64,000 nt of DNA from Streptomyces sp. NBC_01471 (GTDB taxonomy: Bacteria; Actinomycetota; Actinomycetes; Streptomycetales; Streptomycetaceae), in NCBI RefSeq assembly GCF_041438865.1, contig NZ_CP109450.1, positions 6,326,501-6,390,500 of the forward strand, read 5' to 3'. Each line of letters begins with the position of its first letter. Position 1 is the first letter of the stretch. The position numbers were made by a program, and so were the translations under genes. This document shows, in pieces, positions 59,980-64,000 of this stretch. The notes under the pieces are model-generated. The model had not been told where the DNA came from, made no database searches, and worked only from the letters and a program-made list of their open reading frames with translations.

Positions 59980-60009
59980 GCAGACGTGATGGGGGCAGAC
60001 GTGATGGGG
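59980..60009. repeat. 15-bp tandem duplication containing the aldolase start codon
   Basis: GCAGACGTGATGGGG occurs at 59980-59994 and 59995-60009. Each copy has an ATG, so two equivalent in-frame starts (59989 and 60004) arise. Confidence 0.8.
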
Positions 60010-60678
60010 GAGACGCCGGTGGCGCCCGAGGAGACCGATCCGCTCGCGAGAGCCTGGCACGAGCTCGTCGCCACCGCCCGCAGGACCGCTTCCGAAGGGC
60101 TGGTCGTGGGCACATCGGGCAATGTCTCGGTGCGCTGCGGCGACCTGGTCCTGGTCACCCCCAGCGGCGTGCCGTACGAGAGGCTCGGCCCGGGCGACAC
60201 CGTCGCCGTCGACCTGGACGGCCACCAGGTGCTCGGCGAGCTGAAACCGACCAGCGAACTGCCCCTGCACCTGGCCGTCCACCGCGCCACCACCGCCACC
60301 GCCGTGGTCCACACCCACGCGGTGCACGCGACGGCGGTCTCCACCCTCGTCCCCGAGCTGCCCGTCGTCCACTACATGGCCGCTGCGCTGGGCGGCCCGG
60401 TGCGCGTCGCCCCGTACGCGCTCTACGGAAGCGACGAGCTGGCCGCGAACATGCTCACCGCCCTCGCGGACCGGTCCGGCTGCCTCCTCCAGAACCACGG
60501 AACGGTCACCTACGGCAGCTCGCTCGACCAGGCCTATGACCGCACCGCCCAGCTGGAGTGGATGTGCCGGCTCTGGCTGACCGCGTCCGCGCTGCCCGGC
60601 CGGGCCCCGTCCCTGCTGTCGCCGGGGCAGCTGGCCGAGGTCACCGAGAAGCTCCGGGGATACGGCCAGCCCGGCTAG
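59989..60678 (+). CDS. class II aldolase/adducin-family protein (fuculose-phosphate-aldolase-like)
   Basis: 229 aa from ATG 59989; ATG 60004 is equally possible. VGTSGNVSVRCGDLVLVTPSGVPYERL is the N-terminal family motif. Zinc ligands and catalytic Glu are visible in KPTSELPLHLAVHR, VVHTHAVHATAV (His-x-His) and LQNHGTVTYG. It would cleave a ketose or deoxy-sugar phosphate, such as L-fuculose 1-phosphate, or act as a related dehydratase. Transcribed divergently from pit. Confidence 0.92.
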   Translation: MGADVMGETPVAPEETDPLARAWHELVATARRTASEGLVVGTSGNVSVRCGDLVLVTPSGVPYERLGPGDTVAVDLDGHQVLGELKPTSELPLHLAVHRATTATAVVHTHAVHATAVSTLVPELPVVHYMAAALGGPVRVAPYALYGSDELAANMLTALADRSGCLLQNHGTVTYGSSLDQAYDRTAQLEWMCRLWLTASALPGRAPSLLSPGQLAEVTEKLRGYGQPG

Positions 60679-60749
60679 GCCCTGTCCGGCCCGGCCCCGT
60701 TTGCTCCGGCCGGCTGGCAGCCGGGCCCGCCCCCACCGACACTGGAGGA

Positions 60750-61877
60750 GTGCGCCCGGCAACCGCGACGGCAATGGCCGTCACCACTCTGATCGGCGTC
60801 GGCGCGGCCGCGGCAGCGGCCGGCCGGCTGGCCGCCGACGCCGCGCTCAAGGCGCCGCACGGCCGGGCCCTGCCCGCCGAACCCCGGCTCTCCGTCCACG
60901 CCACGGCCCCCGGCCGGGTCACCCTCACCCGGTGCCTGGCCTCGCTGCGCCCCGGTGTGTACGGGCTGGAGGGTCCCGGAGTCCACGCGGTCGTCGGGCC
61001 GGTGATCGACGGCGGCTCCGAGACCGCCGACACCGTCGTACGCCGTCTCGACCGGGTCACCTACGGCACACTCGCCCCCGGCACCAAGGCCCGGCTCACC
61101 CCGCAGGTGTACGCGGGCGACCCGCGCTCCGCGCTCGGCATCGACCACGCCGACGTGGACATCCCCGGCGAACTCGGCGCCTCGCCGGCCTGGTTCGTGC
61201 CCGGACCCCGCCCCACCTGGGTGATCACGGTGCACGGCCTGGGAACCGGCAGGGAGCACCCCCTGAACGTCCTGGGCTTCCTGCACGCCCAGCAGTTCCC
61301 GGTCCTCGACATCTCCTACCGGGGGGACACCGGCGCCCCCGCGTACCCGGACGGCCTCGGACACCTCGGCGCGTCCGAGTGGCGCGACCTGGACGCGGCC
61401 ATCCGCTACGCCGTCCGCTACGGCGCGGAGCGCGTCATCCTGCACGGCTGGTCCACCGGCGCCGCCATGGCCCTGCACGCCGCGGCGGGCTCCGGCATGC
61501 GGGACCGCATCAGCGGCCTGGTGCTCGACTCCCCGGTCCTCGACTGGGAGGCCACCGTCGGCGCGCTGGCCTCCGCCCGGCGCACCCCGGCCGTCCTGCT
61601 GCCGCTCGCGGTACGGGCGGCCCAGGGGCGTACGGGCATGAACGGCGACCGGCTGCGCGCCGCCGCCGACCCGCGGGCGCTCACCGTACCCACGCTGATC
61701 TTCCACGGCCCCGACGACCGGGTGGCCCCCTGGCAGCGCTCGGTCGAACTCGCCGCGGGCAAGCCGTCGTTGGTGGAGCTGCGGACCGTCGCGGGCGCCC
61801 CGCACGGGGCCATGTGGAACGCGGATCCCGCCGCCTACGAAGAGGCCATGCGGCGCTTCCTGACCCCGCTCATGTAG
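60750..61877 (+). CDS. alpha/beta-hydrolase with N-terminal membrane helix
   Basis: 375 aa from GTG 60750, where GGAGG abuts the start; ATG 60774 is the alternative. A hydrophobic stretch (AVTTLIGVGAAAAAAGRLA) anchors it. The hydrolase domain has TWVITVHGLGTGREHPLN (oxyanion His-Gly), VILHGWSTGAAMAL (nucleophile Ser in Gly-x-Ser-x-Gly), TLIFHGPDDRVAP (Asp) and GAPHGAMW (His). Likely an esterase or lipase-like enzyme at the membrane; substrate unknown. Confidence 0.9.
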   Translation: MRPATATAMAVTTLIGVGAAAAAAGRLAADAALKAPHGRALPAEPRLSVHATAPGRVTLTRCLASLRPGVYGLEGPGVHAVVGPVIDGGSETADTVVRRLDRVTYGTLAPGTKARLTPQVYAGDPRSALGIDHADVDIPGELGASPAWFVPGPRPTWVITVHGLGTGREHPLNVLGFLHAQQFPVLDISYRGDTGAPAYPDGLGHLGASEWRDLDAAIRYAVRYGAERVILHGWSTGAAMALHAAAGSGMRDRISGLVLDSPVLDWEATVGALASARRTPAVLLPLAVRAAQGRTGMNGDRLRAAADPRALTVPTLIFHGPDDRVAPWQRSVELAAGKPSLVELRTVAGAPHGAMWNADPAAYEEAMRRFLTPLM

Positions 61878-61950
61878 GACCTTTCGTTCGGATCGGGCCC
61901 GCCGGCCCGCTTCCGTGCGCCCTGCGTCAACCTGTAGCGAGGGGTTCCGT

Positions 61951-61980
61951 TTGGGCTTTCGGCCCGTCAGAGGCAAGACT
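61951..61980 (+). promoter_or_regulatory. possible promoter for a leaderless GTG start
   Basis: TTGGGC (61951-61956) and AAGACT (61975-61980) have an 18-base spacer, and GTG 61988 begins 7 bases later. Confidence 0.4.
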
Positions 61981-61987
61981 GCTCCCC

Positions 61988-63355
61988 GTGACGTCCCGTA
62001 ACCCGCGCGACTCCAGACTCCGCCTCGTCCGCCCCCGACCTCTGGTCACGGCCCGCCGTGTCGTGAGCAACCGGCCCATCCGCCCCGCCCCGCGCCCGCC
62101 CGCCGGCACCCCGGCCCCGGCGGAGCTGGCCCGCCAGGCCAGGACGGTGCTCGCCGACGCCGTCCGGATCGCCCGCTGGGCGGGGGACGCCCGGCCGGTA
62201 CAGGGCGGGGCGCTCGCCGCCCCCGCCGCCGAACACGCCGCACGCACCCTCGCGTTGACCCCGGAGGCGGTCCGTGCGGGCTGGGACCGCGCCCGGCTCG
62301 CCGGACTCGTCGAACTGCACGGGGACATCGCCCGCCCCGGGTGGCGGCTGCGGGCCTGGGACGGTGACGACAGCGCGGTGCTGCGCGGCTGGGTCGCCCT
62401 CTTCGACGCCTGGTCGATCGTCCACCCGGCCGCCGCCGACGTACCGGCCACCGCGGTGGCCGAGGTCGTCGAGGCCGTACCGCAGGTGCTCTCGCTGCTC
62501 CAGCTCTCGGCGGGGCCCGTGACCGTACCGGCGCTGCTCGACCTGCTCCAGCAGCGCGTCGCCGAACTGCACGAGGAGCGCTGCGAGGTCCCGTACGGCC
62601 CGCAGTCGCAGCCCGAGCCCCCCACGGCGCCGGCCTCGCTCGCCGCGCTGCTCGACTGGGCGCTGCGGGGCCTGGCGGCCGTCGGCGCCCTGACGCTGGC
62701 ACCCGGCCAGGCGACGCTGACGCCGCTCGGCAACTGGGCGGTCTGGGTCAAGCTGGAGCAGATCTGCGTCGCGGCGCAGAGCCCGGCGGGCAACATCGAG
62801 CAGCGCGCCGACGACATGCTGCGCGGCTGCGCGGGGCTGACACCCGGCCCGGCGCGGGCCGAGTACCGCGCCTGGCTGGCCGCCCGCACCGTGGGCAGCG
62901 CCGTCACCGAGCTGCTCGGGGTGGCCCGCGGTGAGGACGCGCTGCTGCGCGGTCTCGCCTTCGAGGCGCTGCGGGTGGTGGGAGCCGCCGCGGAAGCGGC
63001 GGTACGGGGCGCGGCCGGTGAGACCTCGCTCCGCCCGTACGCGGTGCTCTGGCTGGCGGAGTACGAGGGCGCCGACCCCGAGGACGCCCACGACGCGCTC
63101 ACCCGTGAAGAGGCGACCTGGCTCTGGGTGGACACCGCCGCCGCCGTCGCCGACCACGGGGAGAGCACCCTGCTGGTCCGCCATCTGGAATCGGCGGTGC
63201 AGGGCACGGTTCCGGCCCTGCTCGAAGAGGTACGGGCGGTGGGGCACCCGCGCACCGTGCAGGTGCTGGTGGCGCTGGCGGCCGCCCACCCCGATCCCGC
63301 CCTGGCCAAGGCGGTGCGCCGGGCCGCGTTCCAGGTGCACACCGGGGGAGTCTGA
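61988..63355 (+). CDS. conserved Streptomyces protein of unknown function, paralogue of 2145-3623
   Basis: 455 aa from GTG 61988. The N-terminal 40 residues are Arg/Pro-rich. The body begins ELARQARTVLADAVRIARWAGDARPVQGG, aligned with the 2145 protein. Later blocks (VSLLQLSAGPVTVPALLDLL, LTPLGNWAVWVKL, VAVLWLAEYEG-like, HPRTVQVLVALAAAHPDPALAKAVRRAAF) also correspond. No catalytic or membrane motif was found. The acidic insert of the first paralogue is missing here. Function unknown; possibly HEAT-like helical repeats. Confidence 0.85.
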   Translation: MTSRNPRDSRLRLVRPRPLVTARRVVSNRPIRPAPRPPAGTPAPAELARQARTVLADAVRIARWAGDARPVQGGALAAPAAEHAARTLALTPEAVRAGWDRARLAGLVELHGDIARPGWRLRAWDGDDSAVLRGWVALFDAWSIVHPAAADVPATAVAEVVEAVPQVLSLLQLSAGPVTVPALLDLLQQRVAELHEERCEVPYGPQSQPEPPTAPASLAALLDWALRGLAAVGALTLAPGQATLTPLGNWAVWVKLEQICVAAQSPAGNIEQRADDMLRGCAGLTPGPARAEYRAWLAARTVGSAVTELLGVARGEDALLRGLAFEALRVVGAAAEAAVRGAAGETSLRPYAVLWLAEYEGADPEDAHDALTREEATWLWVDTAAAVADHGESTLLVRHLESAVQGTVPALLEEVRAVGHPRTVQVLVALAAAHPDPALAKAVRRAAFQVHTGGV

Positions 63356-63399
63356 GCGGTACGGGCATCGAGGTGCGCCGGGACGGCTGGGACCGGGCC

Positions 63400-63534
63400 T
63401 CCCGGCGCACAGGTGCCGAAGCTCCAGACGTCGCCCTCGGCGTCACACGCCATGCAGTCCCGGGTGCCGTAGTCCTGGTCGGTCGGCGGCAGCAGGACCC
63501 CCGCCCCGTGCTCCGCGGCCCTCCGGTGGTGGGC
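63400..63534 (-). pseudogene. remnant of a VOC/glyoxalase-family protein C-terminus
   Basis: The minus strand reads AHHRRAAEHGAGVLLPPTD, then QDYGTRDCMACDAEGDVWSFG. This matches the C-terminal beta-alpha-beta end of VOC proteins (typically DYGxRDFxxxDPEGxxWSFGTY). No VOC sequence lies upstream, and no stop follows within the motif region, so the N-terminal half and the natural end have been lost. Probably a decayed gene fragment. Confidence 0.6.
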
Positions 63535-63626
63535 GCCGGTGTTCGAACTTTCCGATTTTTCCTTCTTGTGCGTCGCTCGTTCCCGGTCTGGCACCGGGCA
63601 CCGGCAGAGTGTCCGCGCGGCACCGT

Positions 63627-63632
63627 TAGACT
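63627..63632 (+). promoter_or_regulatory. -10 box upstream of the heptapeptide ORF
   Basis: TAGACT, the same hexamer as in front of hxlR, is followed by GGGCCGC and ATG 63640. Transcription is expected to start at or beside the A of the ATG. The -35 is poor. Confidence 0.5.
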
Positions 63633-63639
63633 GGGCCGC

Positions 63640-63663
63640 ATGGCATTTCTCCTTGTGCATTAG
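63640..63663 (+). CDS. leaderless heptapeptide upstream ORF of the ABC-F gene
   Basis: ATG to TAG encodes MAFLLVH. It ends 61 bases before the ABC-F start. Short upstream ORFs control several antibiotic-responsive ABC-F genes through ribosome stalling; that this one does so is an inference. I could not see a strong terminator/anti-terminator pair in the 61-base gap. Confidence 0.45.
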   Translation: MAFLLVH

Positions 63664-63724
63664 CCGGCGTCGAAGCAACCCTCCGCCTGCCCTTCCGCCG
63701 TCCATACCGCCCTGGAGTTTTTCC

Positions 63725-64000
63725 GTGATCACCGCTTCCGGCATCGAGCTGCGCGCCGGCGCCCGCATCCTCATCGAGTCCGCCTCCTTCCGTATCGCCA
63801 AGGGCGACCGCATCGGCCTCGTCGGCCGCAACGGCGCGGGCAAGACCACGCTCACCAAGTGCCTCGCGGGTGAGGGCGTCCCCGCCGGGGGCACCATCAC
63901 CCGCTCCGGCGAGGTCGGCTACCTCCCGCAGGACCCGCGCACCGGCGACCTCGACGTCCTCGCCAGCGACCGCATCCTCTCCGCCCGTGACCTCGACTCC
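63725..64000 (+). CDS. ABC-F family ATPase, 5' part only
   Basis: 92 codons are present before the window ends. GTG 63725 has GGAG about 8 bases upstream. MITASGIELRAGARILIESASF, then IGLVGRNGAGKTTLTKCLAGE (Walker A) and GEVGYLPQDPR (Q-loop) identify the first nucleotide-binding domain of an ABC-F protein. These are soluble translation factors that act at the ribosomal E-site or give antibiotic protection. No membrane domain is expected. Confidence 0.9.
   Translation, partial: MITASGIELRAGARILIESASFRIAKGDRIGLVGRNGAGKTTLTKCLAGEGVPAGGTITRSGEVGYLPQDPRTGDLDVLASDRILSARDLDS

Noticed and set aside
63373..63642. Plus-strand frame continuing into MAFLLVH
   Set aside because: The upstream part is low complexity and antisense to the VOC remnant; only the last seven codons have a promoter-linked start.

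Overview
The window is high-GC actinomycete chromosome and almost certainly comes from a Streptomyces. The signs are pervasive third-position G/C, GTG starts with 4-base overlaps, TAnnnT-N6-7-ATG leaderless starts, a sortase LAETG protein, an ectABCD operon, a B12 block behind a cobalamin riboswitch, and a PHO-box-controlled Pit transporter. From 41.4 kb onward the order (ectoine, LAETG protein, cobalamin genes, pit, class II aldolase) resembles what I recall of S. coelicolor around SCO1844-SCO1867; this is memory, not a search. No rRNA, tRNA, CRISPR array, prophage, insertion sequence or PKS/NRPS gene was seen.

Layout. 0-10 kb: secreted nuclease, a Streptomyces-type protein of unknown function whose paralogue lies at 62-63.4 kb, SDR, Tudor-like protein, TetR with a DUF6011 protein, a 51-aa ORF, a divergent hxlR/alaA pair around a three-half-site operator, and a double TerD protein. 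10-19 kb: DeoR-controlled sugar or polyol ABC importer without its own ATPase plus a zinc dehydrogenase, then divergent uronate dehydrogenase and 5-dehydro-4-deoxyglucarate dehydratase with a coupled TIM-barrel-like protein of unknown function. 19-30 kb: HAD phosphatase, penicillin-binding protein, IclR divergent from an alpha-ketoglutaric semialdehyde dehydrogenase plus DUF1349 protein, ferredoxin/CYP105-like P450/TetR, acetyltransferases and a DsbA-like protein. 30-41 kb: a catabolic locus with an oligopeptide-type ABC importer, IclR regulator, beta-lactamase-fold hydrolase, degenerate ROK protein, creatininase-family hydrolase, glucarate-dehydratase-type enolase, Rid protein and class V PLP enzyme. 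41-46 kb: ectABCD. 46-50 kb: amidohydrolase and sortase-anchored protein. 48.8-58 kb: cobalamin genes cobC, cobE, zip, cobB, cobO, chelatase, cobQ and cobD behind a riboswitch and a small leader ORF. 58-64 kb: pit operon with PHO box, class II aldolase, alpha/beta hydrolase, the paralogue, a VOC remnant, a leaderless heptapeptide ORF and the 5' end of an ABC-F gene.

Functional logic. Udh, KdgD and the semialdehyde dehydrogenase are three steps of the oxidative uronate route to 2-oxoglutarate. The missing glucarate dehydratase step could be met by the enolase-superfamily enzyme at 38.6 kb, but that gene sits in another operon and may act on a different acid. The 30-41 kb locus is the best candidate for an undescribed pathway: uptake, amide hydrolysis, dehydration, PLP chemistry and imine/enamine clean-up are co-encoded, yet I recognise no known pathway with this set. 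Regulatory signals are unusually readable: palindromes in four divergent regulator/target gaps, long perfect terminators at convergent ends, and six probable leaderless starts.
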